Shown here in pieces: positions 12,763 through 25,206 of a stretch of 64,000 nt of DNA. The notes under the pieces are model-generated. The model ran no database searches and had not been told where the DNA came from. It saw only the letters and a program-made list of their open reading frames with translations. The stretch's first letter is position 1. Each line of letters opens with the position of its first letter. Position numbers and translations under genes: made by a program. The DNA is from Lingula anatina (Eukaryota > Brachiopoda > Lingulata > Lingulida > Lingulidae), in assembly GCF_001039355.2 (NCBI RefSeq), contig NW_019775607.1:84580-148579 (forward strand), read 5' to 3'.

Positions 12763-14674
12763 CTACACTGGTACTTCAAAGTATCTCTGATATTCCAATT
12801 CTTTCATAATTAAATTAAAAAATTCAAATAGTAAAAGTTATCAATATTTCTTAAAAAGGAGCAAAAATTGGCTACCATCTTGAATTTACTGCCATCTTGG
12901 AAATTTGTTTAACTTTCCTCGGGACTGAAGACTAAGATTATATATCTTTAAGCTGACGCTGTATAATCCTGAACATATTTTGTCCAAAATAGGCTTATCA
13001 CACAGTCATATTTATTTTCGACACAAAGGGAAATTTTCTGATGCTTCTAAAACTGCAGTAAACAGTTATGTGGTTTCGCAAACGCATATGTGATAGTCGG
13101 GGATTTTGGGAGATTGGTCGTTTTGATTGGGTGACGGGAAAAAGTCCCAGTGCGCGTGCGTCATACCTGTAATTATGTGATAAAGAAAAACTACCGAGAG
13201 CTTTCTGCGCAGATATGTGCACGTAGCTATAGGCTGCTACGCTGTTAGAAAATCTTTTAGAAACAATTTTTTGACCAGTGGGATTACCCTTGGGAAGAAC
13301 ATATATATACTTAGCGCCAACCAGAGTTATTCAACGTAAGTACTTGCGTAAAGTAGGCCTACTTGTTTCCTGAACACTACAGTGACTGAAAGCAGAGGCC
13401 GCTTTGGGCATCCGAATGTGTAGCTGTCTTCTAGCCTGCGTGTGGTTGTCTGTAAATATAAGTATGTTAAAATATCCCTTTCATTAGCAAATCTGGAAAG
13501 CGTGCCTCAGTCTAGCGCACCTAGGTATTAACTACAAATGTAAATGTAGGCCTACATTGTTTCACCAATAGACAGCGAAATTTCTTGCAATTTATTTCAA
13601 TGTGTAGGCCTACTCGTACACTTGCACCTCGCCACTTCACACTCAATGTGGAGAAGAGGATCGATATATGTATAAAGAACGGTGACTTGTACTGAGTAGG
13701 CCCATGAGGCCGGTAGGCCTACTCATATCACATGTCACGTTAATAAATAAATACTAAAAATAAGAAATCAGTAGGCCCCCTCTTTACGTCCTTAATTAAC
13801 CATGGTTGTAGGTTCTGTCATTGAATTCGGTAATGTTGTGGTTTAATCAGTTTAATCACCGAAAATTCCCGCATGTTTATTTGTTTTTTTGTTGCGCATG
13901 CGCAGACTAGCATATATATAAGGGAAATCCCCTTGGATTACCTGAGATTACGGGGGTGGGGGTGGGGGGGTGGGGTTCTTAAAAGCGGAACATTTCATTT
14001 GATTGACAAAATAAAGTGGGTTATCTTTTCACCTTCGAGGTCTGGTTGTTTTATAAATGCCAGCACTTGAAAAGGAAATTTCTTTGGCAAAACCACGGCG
14101 AGGGGAAATTCCTTAAAAGCAGAAATTTTTAATGTTATTGAAAAATGTAGATTTGAGTGGGGAATTTTCCATGTTGGGTAATTTTGTGGATTACTCCTCC
14201 ATGGTCTGGCTGTCAAAGTTCACTTCAAAACTGTTTATCTCCTATAACATGATCTGCTGGGGGTAATGTATCGGCCACAGTAGGTGGTATATAGAACTCC
14301 TTGGTTGGTGACATTTAAGTGAGGCGCCTGAATTGGGGTGACTATTTCAGTTTTCTAGTAATTAGAAATGTAAAAGCTCCTATGACATAACATATATCAG
14401 TGTTAAAAGAAATCAAAACACATTTATTTCCCTTTCTTAGCAGCAGAACACTCTAAACACGCCCTTAATTCTCTCCATTTCTAACATAAAAAGTGGTTGA
14501 CGTCACATTTCCCGAGGCTGTATGCCCTATTTTTACTGCCCGTGGCACTTATGCTCATAGCGCATGCAGACTGAATGACTTCTGAACAATGAAAAGAGTA
14601 TTGTCGTCAAACTCTGAACGCTAGCATGCTAATCATCTGTGACACTGAAAACAGAACCTACCCTCGTCAGTGGG

Positions 14675-14764
14675 TTAGATGTCTGGGACGCCTACTAAAG
14701 CTGCTAAACGATAGTTTATTACCCCCTATAGCTATCAGCTTCAGTAGGCGTGACAGACATCTAA
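14675..14764. repeat. Inverted repeat related to the 215-bp MITE
   Basis: The arm at 14675-14703 begins TTAGATGTCTG and the inverted arm is at 14736-14764, with two or three mismatches. The word CAGCTTCAGTAGGCGTGACA and the following ACATCTAAGCC match the centre of the MITEs at 3680 and 15962 (CAGCTTTAAGTAGGCGGGAC). It is probably a rearranged or related family member. Confidence 0.6.
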
Positions 14765-15420
14765 GCCGCTTAAATTATATGCAATTATGTGAGGATCCTC
14801 TTGGAGATAGTTCGCCCCAAAGTTAGTAGGGTCTGAGAATGGTCTCAATGATATAGCGAGTGAGCAAGTGTCTCGATTCCATGGCCCCGTATCTCGAAAT
14901 AAAATCGGTTATGGAATCGAGACACTAACACACGTGCGCAACATAGCGAACCTTTCGAGATACGGAGCCCTGGTTGTTTGAAACTATATTCACTGAGTGG
15001 CAACATTACTGCACACAAAAATGACTCAAAAAACAGTGTCACCTGGATTGCACATCTGCGATGAAACACTGAAACCAGCACATTAGAACTAGGAAAAAAA
15101 TATACACACAGTAAGTACGGGTACATGTTCCTAGGGGCCAGTCTCAAAACAGTTCGTAAATTCACAGTCAAATGTACATTGTTCGCTTTATATTGGCTGT
15201 ATAAGGAGTTCGCATTATAACTGCGTCGCCATGTTTTATGCAAGTGCCCATCGAACCTACAAATACCTGTATCTACGGCTTAAAACACGACCATTTAAAG
15301 TAATTTATGGCAGTGTAAAGTTGTTCCACCATCCCACACTACCCAGACTCCCCTTTCCAAATTGCCCCCTCCCCTTTCATTGACTGCCAGTGCTGCAAGC
15401 TTTACCACAGTGGTACATGT

Positions 15421-15673
15421 AGTAAAAAGATGTCGATTTCCAGCCCCTTGTTTGAATAGTTTTTGGAGGTGCAGAAAGTTTAGAATATTCTGGGATTGAG
15501 TAAAATGCTAAGTCATTATTGTTATTTTTTAGTCATTGCGAGTGTCAAGTTTGGACAAACCCATTTTTTCTGATGCAGGAGAAATGTCTGGAATTCAATC
15601 CTAGAATATTCTGGAACTTTCCACTCCACCAAAAACCATTTAAAAAGGGGTTGGAAATCGACATCTTTTTACT
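15421..15673. repeat. Foldback element with about 80-bp arms
   Basis: The left arm (about 15421-15500, starting AGTAAAAAGATGTCGATTTC) and right arm (about 15596-15673, ending with its inverse) pair over roughly 80 bp, with scattered mismatches and a loop of about 95 bp. There is no coding potential. It could be a foldback MITE or a long hairpin transcript source. Confidence 0.75.
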
Positions 15674-15961
15674 CCTAACAGTTTTGAAGTAATATTTTGG
15701 AAGCGTGAAATTGAGGCTCATCTAGGAGCGAAGAATAAATAAATGAATGAATGAATAAATTGATAAATTTATGTTAAAAATCAAGATGTCTTCTTCCTAT
15801 TTCTCTGAAAAAATGACATCAAAAGAAAATGAATTTTACTGAAGAAATGTAGGGATACACCATGTATGATAATTCAATCTAGAAAATGAGACAAAATTGG
15901 TCAGACCGTGTTAAAGTGAAGTCAAGGGGAAAGAATCTTATTAAGATTACATGTGAAATTA

Positions 15962-16176
15962 GACCCCATCCCCAGAGATTAGATCGATAAAAACTAGATC
16001 GACCTAACTCCCTGGGGGTTCACGCTAAATAGCTGTCTGCCGAGCGGGCACGAAATTTAATTACCCCCTTACAGCTTGTAGTAGGCGGGACGGACATTTA
16101 AGTCGGATTATCTGACAGTAATCTATTGATACTCCCCACGGGGATAGATCGATCTAAAATCTATTGGAATACGCCC
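15962..16176. mobile_element. 215-bp Harbinger-like MITE, copy 2
   Basis: Same length and internal sequence as the copy at 3680-3894 (shared CTGGGGGTTCAC, GTAGGCGGGAC, ATAGATCGATCTAAA), with TTA duplicated at 15959-15961 and 16177-16179. It ends 58 bp before the splice acceptor of the APOL-like exon and supplies the first codons of the longest open frame there, which are therefore unlikely to be real. Confidence 0.87.
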
Positions 16177-16234
16177 TTATATTTACTACAACTTTCGTGT
16201 GCATCTACATTGGTTTTATTAAAATATGTTTCAG

Positions 16235-17067
16235 GTGTAAGACGGGCAACCATGCTGTGGAGAATTGAGAAGCAACTCTGGGTGTATGTGACAGATTGCG
16301 AAAGGAAACTCGCCCATGTTGATATAACAAAGGAAGACGCTGTGAAGCGACTGAGAGAGCTGGCGGACGAAATAGAAAAGCAGCAGCGGAAAATGGACAT
16401 CGCTAAGGTCACGGCCGCATCATCAGGTTTAGTTGGCGGCGGACTTGTCCTCGCGGGTTTAGGGTTGGCTTTCTTTACATTTGGTGCTTCACTCGTGGTA
16501 TCAGCTGTGGGCACCATAGTAGGAGGTACTTCGGTGCTGACCACGACCGCGACAAATATCGCCGAGTTTGTGATTAACAGCAAAACGATGAAAAGGGCAC
16601 AGGAGGCAATCCAAATGTACAATAAATCCTTCAATGCAGCCTCAGCATCTATATTCACACTAAATAATTTTGTAGCGGATAATAAATTAAACACTCAAAA
16701 TCTGGCGAACAAATTAATTGATAAAATTATATATCTGTTCAATCACCCAGTTTCGGCACTGGTTATTCGTCCAATTTGTTCCTCTGCGGTGACTGGTTAC
16801 GGTGCAGTGACAACCATGAAGGATGCCGTTTCTAAAGGATCCATGACAGTGTCAGAAGCCGGGGGGCCCTTAATAAATGTTAGCACATTAACGCCTGTTC
16901 AGACACTAACTAAAGTGGTTGGGGCAGCAGGTGCGCTTATTGGCATTGGTTTAGATTTGAAGGAACTGGTGGAAACGTCTATAAAACTGCACAATAAGAA
17001 ACACTCAGCAGTAGCGCGCCTACTACGTGTCAAGGCAGACACTTTGGAAGCTTCTTATTCAGTATAA
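16235..17067 (+). CDS. Apolipoprotein-L-like protein
   Basis: A single open exon. The likely start is ATG 16252 (271 aa). The longer frame from 16126 begins inside a MITE, and an acceptor (ATGTTTCAG) at 16226-16234 suggests an upstream exon. The protein has an N-terminal amphipathic/coiled stretch with VKRLRELADEIEKQ, then a hydrophobic Gly-rich hairpin at about residues 60-95 (GGGLVLAGLGLAFFTFG), a helical middle, and a second hydrophobic helix near 235-250 (VVGAAGALIGIGLDL). It ends in a charged helix. This order matches the APOL family, whose members insert in or bind intracellular membranes and, in some primate proteins, form channels; no such activity can be read here. AATAAA at 17070-17075 overlaps the region right after the stop; a better placed one is at 17697-17702. 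Single-exon bulk coding is usual for APOL genes. Confidence 0.83.
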
Positions 17068-20000
17068 GAAATAAAACAAGGAGAGTGATAAATAATAGTA
17101 ACCGAAATTATTTCACTGTCGAAAAGGTATCATTACCAAAAATGTCTTCAGTGCCCTTCAATGATAGTTAATGAGCATATATTTTTCGCTCTCCAAAAAT
17201 ATATAATCCCCATAGATCACAGCTTTATTTGTAAAATTTGTATTCGACACTGATAAAAACCATTATTATTTGGACACAGAGTTATACGCACTATTAATAA
17301 TGCATGGATTTAAGAATCGTTAATATTTTATGCATTCATAAGGCTCATGTCGCATTATTTTTATAGTGGAATTAATTGGGCAACAATGTCCGCCTCCCAC
17401 TAAAATGTAATTTAATTAAGAATATAACTTTGTTAATCTCTTTACGTTCGTTTAACATACATCTTCATGAAAATTTTCATTTGCATAGACCTCTTTCTGA
17501 AAGTTTTTTCCTTTTTGGGGGTTGACTTTCACAAGTAGAGTAAACTTAGACATTTACAGACAGAATTTAAGTGCAGTTTCAGATTGTCTTCATATATTGT
17601 TGATAATTTACAGTTTAGAATTGCAATGAATAGCAATTATCACATATTGTCATATTTATATTTAAGTATACAGTAACGTGTGATACCAGCACCTATAATA
17701 AAGATGGGTATTAAAAAACATTTTTTGAAGTTTGTATTGCGAATGCGAGCTTTGAGGGTGCTACGTTGCTAGGATATTTTTCACCAGAGGTCTTCTACCT
17801 GTTACAAAAGTGTATATTGATTACAAGTATGTTTTATAAATTGTTTGAAAAATCTAGATAACATACTCTGCTTTGATGTTTATTGATTGGAAACAAAGCA
17901 TTGGAGACTANNNNNNNNNNNNNNNNNNNNNNNNNGCTGACGCGTGTACAGCTTCAGTCTATAAGAGTAACATTAAAATTTGACGCATTTTTGGTCTCGT
18001 ATCAAACTAAATGTAAACCAATGAGAACCCAAAAAATTTTGACGATTTACAAAGTGCGCGTGGTAATTTTTTTCTCTTACGGAGAGAAACACCTGCTCAA
18101 TGAGTAATTGTTCCTATCCACTTTAAGCCACTGGAGTATTATCCTATCGCCGCAACAAACAATGATGATCTTCTGCCTGATATATCCTGCTGTACATGAC
18201 ACCAAATTACAGGGGATCTCCGCGCTTGCGCTGGACCACAGATGCCGGCGTCATGGGCTCACCTGTCTAAGCTATTGTGTGATTCCGTTTAAAATATGAC
18301 GGTATTGTTATGGTAACCCAGGTTGTCCATTGTTTGTCCACCCCTTCTATTCACAAAAGAGCGTTTAAATTACTTCAGCCGTTAAAAAACGGCATTCAAT
18401 GAACTTACTTCTTCAACATAAGGTAAATTTAGGTAGGCCTACGTTACTGCACAAACCTATGGTTTCCTTCCATAACCATCCACGTACAGTAAACATGAAT
18501 GATGATCCCCTGTAAACCATTTTGCATTAATATCCGTATAAATATGAATAAATCATTATGTAATAATTATTTATAATCTCCTGGAACTCGTTTTCACATA
18601 CTTTCTCTAGTGGCACATCAGGCATGTATGCATCATATTTCAAATGCCATGGTATTATGTTTCAATAATTTGAATTATCCAATATTTTCAAATTTCAAAT
18701 GTTAAGATGCAGCTTAAATTTCTATTTACAGTATCAAAATGTATGATACTGGTAGGAATGGTTTGGCCCCGTAGTGTCATTATATAGCCTCATCTATAAT
18801 TAAGGTGCACTTCATGTCTGGTTTCGCAATCTTCCAAGTTGGTTTACAACCGAAGAAGGAACGACTCCCCGCCCGTGTCCTGCACCGATTGAATAAAAGC
18901 TAAATGTTTACCACAGTTTCGCATAGTTTCGGGAAGTTAACATTCATAGGCCTAATATGTACTAGTATTTAAGTCGGGTATAAAACGGAATATTAAACTC
19001 GGCTATCAATAACCTAAATTTGAACCTGTGAATTGTCGGATTGTCCGATCAGACTGCTGTAATCAGGTCATAACTTTTTGAGCGCTATATGTAAATACCT
19101 ACCGTTTCTATGATATTTGCAGTTTGGAATAAAGTCAAAAAGACGCTCTTGCCAACAAGAATAATAAAAAAACTAAAGTTGGAGTACATGTAACTCTTTA
19201 AGTAGTGATTGTGACTGTTCGAAGTTCCACTTCTACATTTTTACTCCCCTACCCCCCCCCCCCCCACCCCAAAAAAAATCTCATTTAATGTATGTACATT
19301 GTTGGTTGTTTGGGTACCCAGACAGTTAATTTTACTATTACATGACAACCAGGCAACTGAGCATCGTGAAAATTAAAGATGTGATAAGTAGCATGTTGAT
19401 CTACCTTACTTGACCATTGAAATACCCAACACTAATCTATTTTAAATATACGGGTCCTAACTGAGAGGGATTCATTTAACCACTGACATAAGAAGGAGCT
19501 TGGACCCCTCGGATTGTCAGGATATTGTTCCATAAGAAACATCCAGAGGGTTAGGCAACTTCATAATCATACAGGCACATGGTCAAGATTGCCTAAGTAT
19601 GGTGATCGAAGGAAACTACACCCAGAAAAAGTTTTACTCCCGTTTTATTATGTATTAACCAATTTATTTCGTTATAAGCGTTATTACCAATGGCCAAAAA
19701 AACTATATATATAAACTTTATTTACCAGTAAATGAAAATATTTAAACCAATGAACGCTTTCCATATACACTTTACTGTCTTATTGAGCCCGTGTTGTATC
19801 AAATTTAATCCTCGGCTGATCATTTGAGAAAAGCACCCAAAACAGCTCAATTCGTGTTGTTAATTAAATAATTATTCGATCATCACCAATTTAACCCATT
19901 TTAAGTTAGCGTACCCTGAATTTTTAAAACCAAAACCTGTCCTTAACTTACTGAGTTACATTGTTAACTAATAAACTTACCAAGGTAAAGAATAACAATG

Positions 20001-20091
20001 ATGGAGGTAATTGCAAACATATTCCAATCTTATATAGCTTTTCAAAAAGTTTTTTCCTTATAGCTATTTCCTGACTTTCATAAGAACAAGA
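17068..20091. other. Intergenic, no gene recognised
   Basis: AT-rich DNA between the convergent APOL-like gene (+) and mosaic gene A (-). It contains a 25-base N run at 17911-17935 and a C run near 19252-19265. Small open frames show no recognisable protein. I see no RNA gene. Confidence 0.6.
17911..17935. other. Assembly gap (25 Ns)
   Basis: N run in intergenic DNA downstream of the APOL-like gene; no feature is affected. Confidence 0.99.
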
Positions 20092-20351
20092 TTACTTCGC
20101 GCCAGTAGTACACGTCGCTTGGCACAGTACTTTCTTCGGAGACTGGCAGCCCGCGTAGTTCAGCTCTAACTTGTCCGAGTTGTTATTGGGGTCTATAGGG
20201 TTAGGTGGGTTCACCCCTTGGCCTTTGTAGTGGATGAGGATACATCTTCCTACTACGGGGTTGCCTTGGGATGGGATCACGTTTAAGTCGATTTGTGTTG
20301 TAAAAGACCCTCCCTGGCAGGCACCTGAAGTATGACAGGGTGTCCTTTGGC

Positions 20352-20393
<42 letters not shown>

Positions 20394-20655
20394 CAAACAC
20401 TTAACATTATTCCACCAAAGAAAAAATCAAACGGTTTTATATTGCTCTTTTATAGTAAATCTAAATCTTTACACACGGACGGTTGCTGTTGATTCTATTG
20501 ACTCTGGGAGCTAGACTCTTATAATGAATTTGACGAGCAGTACGTACCATCACAGCTCCATAGTACTGTGAGGATGTTTCCGGATATAGACTGGATCGTT
20601 CCACACGTGTGGAAAATCTGAGATTCTGTGAACATCGGCAAGCTGCCTGAACCAC
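20092..20655 (-). other. C-terminal half of the lectin-like domain (two exons)
   Basis: The exon 20655-20548 (108 nt) encodes [18 protein letters not shown] and LTVLWSCDG. The final exon 20324-20092 (233 nt) starts [14 protein letters not shown] and carries the last conserved cysteines ([16 protein letters not shown]). The spacing agrees with C2, C3 and C4 of C-type-lectin domains. No EPN, QPD or WND calcium-site triplet is visible, so calcium-dependent sugar binding is unlikely. The last exon of mosaic gene B (37426-37194) has the same 233-nt length and about half its residues in common. Confidence 0.75.
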
Positions 20656-23600
20656 CTGGGAGTGAGAAGAGTAACAGAGCGTGACAACTATACAGCACTT
20701 TCAACCTGTATCAAAAATTAGTAGTGTAACAAAAACTGGCACGTGTACTGTAACAGTTTAGCATGCTAGCGTATCACTAAATTCACGTATATAAATGAGA
20801 AAAAAAAAATACAAACATTAGCTGTGTAATTATTCACCGAGCAAATATGTTTTTAACATGGAATAATTATGTACTGTTATTGTATAATTCAAATGCTTAT
20901 AGCAACAATGTACGCTATTTGGGACAGCCCTTATATCCGGCTCAAAGAGAAGGGTCATTTTCAAAACTTAATCTCCAACCTTCTAAAAGGTACCACCAAA
21001 AGCAACAAATCTCAGAAGCTTGGTTCTGCTGTCCATGTAAACTCTGTATATATACTTATAAAGTTAAATAGCTGAATATACGTTTTAAATCTTTAAGGTA
21101 AGGGTTGCCTTAAGAAACGAAGGACTTTAATCGAAATGTTGCTAATTAAGATAATCATACTAGTATATTAAAATGAATAAATAAATAGGAAGATTTTGAA
21201 GACAAATACCACAGTAAGACTTTAACCCTCCAGCGCACGTTGCACTATTAAAGACAGTGTTTATAGTAGACTATAAAAGGCCTTATACACAATATGTAGT
21301 GTTGAATGCAGGCGTGACGGGAATGGTAGTTTATAAGAACCGTAGTCCTTGTCCCCTTACTTTGTACATGTGGCATTCATCCCATACACTGGTACTAACC
21401 CCAGCAACCCGCCTAACCCTAAACTGTACTAAACATATGGGGGCCCGGACTTCCTTTCCTAGAACAACATTCCTGTCACACCGGCGTAACGTGACAGAGT
21501 CCCCCATGATAGAGAGTCCACTTCCCATGTATTTGCACAGATAAGCCTCGCTCTAGATCTCGAGCCGCTTAGGTCAGGCTTACCCTAATCATTAAAACTA
21601 AATGAAGACCGACTTTTTGTTACGGACGTTTTGTTACGGATGTTTTGTTACGGAGCCTCAGTTTCGTCACCCCTGCCCTTACCTCCACCCTGCAGGAACC
21701 CCTCCAGTGCCAACCAGCAGTCGTATGTAGTCACCACCGCCAGGTGTCCTCCCATGCTCGTGCAGGTGGCTGAAGCATCTGTTCTAGAGATGGCTCCCCT
21801 CGCGGCGTCCTCATAAAAGCAGCCCCCACAATTATTGATATTGTCATTACACACACTGCCCACGTATTGGAAGTTTGGATTGGGGCAGCAAGAAGGAGGT
21901 AGGGTTGTCGGAGGGGGCGTGGTGGGAGGGGGTGTTGTCGGAGGGGGCGTGGTTGGAGGCGGTGTTGTTGGAGGGGGCGTGGTTGAAGGGGGTGTTGTTG
22001 GAGGGGGCGTGGTTGGAGGGGGTGTGGTTGGAGGTGGTGTTGTCGGAGGTGGCGTGGTTGGAGGGGGCGTGGTCGGAGGTGGCGTGGTCGGAGGCGGTGT
22101 TGTTGGAGGTGGCGTGGTTGGAGGTGGTGCGGTTTGTCCAGCTGAAATAAAAAGCATCAAAACGTATTGAAAGAAACACCAGGATTCAAAATTTAAAAAT
22201 ACCTATGTAAACAGGAACAGCCGACAATCTCTAACGAGTATATTTGATTTACTTAAAATAATTTACAATGTGAATAATGACTACTAGCATAACTACGTGA
22301 AGCATTATCTATATACTTACCACACACATGATAGAATATTTTCTGGAGTAAATTGCACTCGCACGTGGGACAGCTGCAGCTGCTGCAACCTAAACGCAAT
22401 ACGAAGTTATCCAGGTGTTAATTCTAAACAGAGTGTACTGACCTTTGCAATAACCCATATAAAATACAACGGGTTTAAAATTGGTGTGCATGTACTATGG
22501 TATTAATCTTATTCATATAATATATTGTATACTTGAACAATCGTCCTTTTGATCAGATAATGTGCTATATTTGAAATATGCATCTACACAGTCAATTGGC
22601 ATATGAATGCTAGTACTGGTACATGTTAATCATTTTAATTTAATTTTTTATTTTATTTTATAAAAGAAAAGACAAATGACTGGCGGCTAACCGAAACTCG
22701 GTCAAGGTCTACCCTTGTTTCCATTCAATACAAATGTTGTAACCTAGATGTAGTATACCAGTAAATAGCAAGCATAATACCACATAATCCGTCTTTCCAT
22801 TCTCAGCATCATGGGTGATGCGTCATATAGGATCATTGTGGTTGTGTATACTATCAAGTATGATGTTCGTTATTACATATATTTCTAACCAGGAATTTGC
22901 AAACAGAAAAGTTAACTTACTCCCAGGTAGCGCCACTGGAGGGACGGTTCCGCCTGTTGAAAAAACAATAACACGTATTTTAAACTTTCATGGATAATTA
23001 AATGATATCGAGTTTACCAGCTGGTAAGAAATGTACCACACGGACACCCACTGGCAAAGTGGTATGTCCTAATATTTCCTCGGCAATATTTATTCGGTTA
23101 TTGTGTATCGATCAATACTATGAATCTCCATTTACATGTTCAATGGTTTTGTTTCGAAAACTGCCAGGAACAGTCGATAGCAAACACAAAATGCAGTTTG
23201 AAGTACTTGTAGAGGGTTAAGATTAAATCAATCCACATGTTCATTGTTTTCATGCAGATTTAACTTGTAGAAATATCCTTGACAGCATTCTCAACTTACC
23301 ACAAGACTTGGCAATCCATTCTCCTATTATCCAGGCGCAGGAACACGAAGTGCAGTCTGGAGTACAATGAGTACAATGACAACAATGGGAGATTCACATG
23401 GAAGATTAAAAAATATATTGAGGGGGGGGATACAGAAATATTTTCTGACAGTCTTCCAAATTACCGGTACCTTGGTTGATCCATCCTCCATTTTTGACAG
23501 TCTACTGACAGAAAAAATTAGATGGACGTCAACTTGAAAACATTCTGACCGTCTCCCGGAAGACCCAAATGACGGCCTCAGTCCGCCCCTGAATTAATAC

Positions 23601-25173
23601 TTATTGTAAAGCGAACTTCGAATCTGGAACACATGGCTTACTCAAGAAGTAACGTGCATCCTTCAATAAAGCAAACACTGAATTAATTCCATTTTCATTA
23701 AACGAAAAACCAAAAAAAAAAAAAAAACTGCAGCAACAATCGATATTAACTGAAGTGCAGCTAGCAAACCTGAAGTGCAATCATGTGTCGTATTGTTTTA
23801 AGGTCATCGACATGTATATATCTCAATTTGTGCAGTATAAGTTCCCACCTGTAGAGGGCAGTGTTGTCGATGGTGGTGACGTGGAATGGTAAGGACAGAA
23901 GGCTGGTAGCCAATCACACATTGATCCCCTCTTACGTCGATGAGAGTTGAAGGCCCATGGGAATTGCTGTTGAACTGCATTACCAGCACTTACTTTGAAT
24001 GAAAGAAAGAAAAGGACAACATGGACATATTAGTGCAATGTCATTCTGTGAAGAGGGCTTGTTTATCAGCTTGTTTCGTTCCACAGGACTAATGCACATG
24101 TTTTTTTCCGAAATGTAGTATACCTTATTTATTTTGTCAAGTATTTCTATGGCAAACGTAAGTGTCTAAACTCACACCCTTTTTGTTTGTTAATCATGCT
24201 AGGGGCAACTCTGGGATACAAGTTGGGAAGAGTTGAAGGGTTGAGTTTTATGGCGTATTCAACAAAAATCATTGAGCACAATTATATTCGTGGCACACTG
24301 TAATGGTACGGCCCACTCACCTCCTCCTCCTCCGCAGCCGTTCAAGTTGTACTGGGCTGATATTAGATTGCATTTACACGTGTTACAGGGACACACGTGG
24401 CATTCTGAAAAAATGCGAAAAAAATTATTAAAAGAAAAACAACAACAACTATAATAAATCATACTTCTTCTGCTGCTTATAAAGCAGGACACGAGTCAAA
24501 TAATGACTATCATTCAACCTACCTGTAACATTTTTGTTTCTGAAGTAACACTTACACTACTCATTTCATAGCACATGGTACCCCAGCACTCTCGAATTGT
24601 CGAGCCAGATTCAAAACAACAGATGCCATCCCTACCCCGATAACAACAGTGATACATTACACGTGTCAACATGTGAAAAAGTTTCATATATTCAGTGAAG
24701 TGTTCCATTTATCGATCAATCGAGTAGAAATTGAACACTTTCCTATTTTTGTCGCAAAATGTTGATTATTTTCATTTTTTCGGACTTTGCTAGATCGTTG
24801 TGTATCCATAAATAAATAAATAAATCAATAATAATAATACTACGAAATAAAATGAACCGAAAACTTACCTCCCCCATCAAACGAGACCCCTTGCAACTGT
24901 GGTGGGTAAGAACCGCCTTATATAAGATAATCAAATGGACAGATTAATAAATAAATGGATAAACGAATAGATTGAAAGATGGCTGTAAAGAAAAAATTAT
25001 CTGAACGAAGGAAATATTCTACAGGGGGTATATGAACAACCGGATACAAACGGCCAATCGTTTGAGCACCAACAATGCGTGACTGTTCAATAGGTCACTA
25101 CAGAGACAGCACTACCAGAATACAGTGACAAAAAAGGAAATGTGTGTGTGTGTGTGTGTGTGTGAGAGATCCT

Positions 25174-25206
<33 letters not shown>

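Larger units (their letters stand above)
11763..15961. other. Intergenic, no gene recognised
   Basis: Between the SLC18-like gene and the APOL-like gene. It holds a 38-base poly(A) at 12723-12760, a 27-bp direct duplication (12606-12632 and 12641-12667), and two diverged copies of an AT-rich repeat starting CTTAAAAGC near 13978 and 14112. The palindromic elements at 14675-14764 and 15421-15673 are listed separately. A TATATATA stretch near 13300 is followed by a good donor (CAAC/GTAAGTA at about 13334), a possible 5' untranslated exon for the downstream gene. That link is speculation. Confidence 0.6.

Noticed and set aside
14845..15243. 132-codon minus-strand frame
   Set aside because: No recognisable domain; overlaps short inverted repeats (14869-14882 with 14911-14924; TATCTCGAA arms near 14890 and 14957).
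16126..16251. Upstream 42 codons of the APOL-like open frame
   Set aside because: They start inside a MITE and cross a splice acceptor; ATG 16252 or an upstream exon is more likely.
16161..16694. 177-codon antisense frame
   Set aside because: Shadow of the APOL-like coding strand, no domain.
21895..22139. CRISPR-like array of short direct repeats
   Set aside because: Units are contiguous, without spacers, in an animal gene exon.
21835..22179. Gly/Val-repeat and Ser/Asn-repeat frames
   Set aside because: Shadow frames of the PPPTT-coding array; the PPPTT frame continues into a lectin-like domain and has a fitting acceptor and donor.
23849..23902. Doubt over the 54-nt exon of mosaic gene A
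   Set aside because: Considered spurious at first because of a weak acceptor, but kept: phase 1-1, Cys and Pro/Thr content match the other exons.
24510..24541. Short 17-nt exon with a good donor (CAG/GTAGGT) in mosaic gene A
   Set aside because: It would break the phase-1 chain; neighbouring exons join without it.
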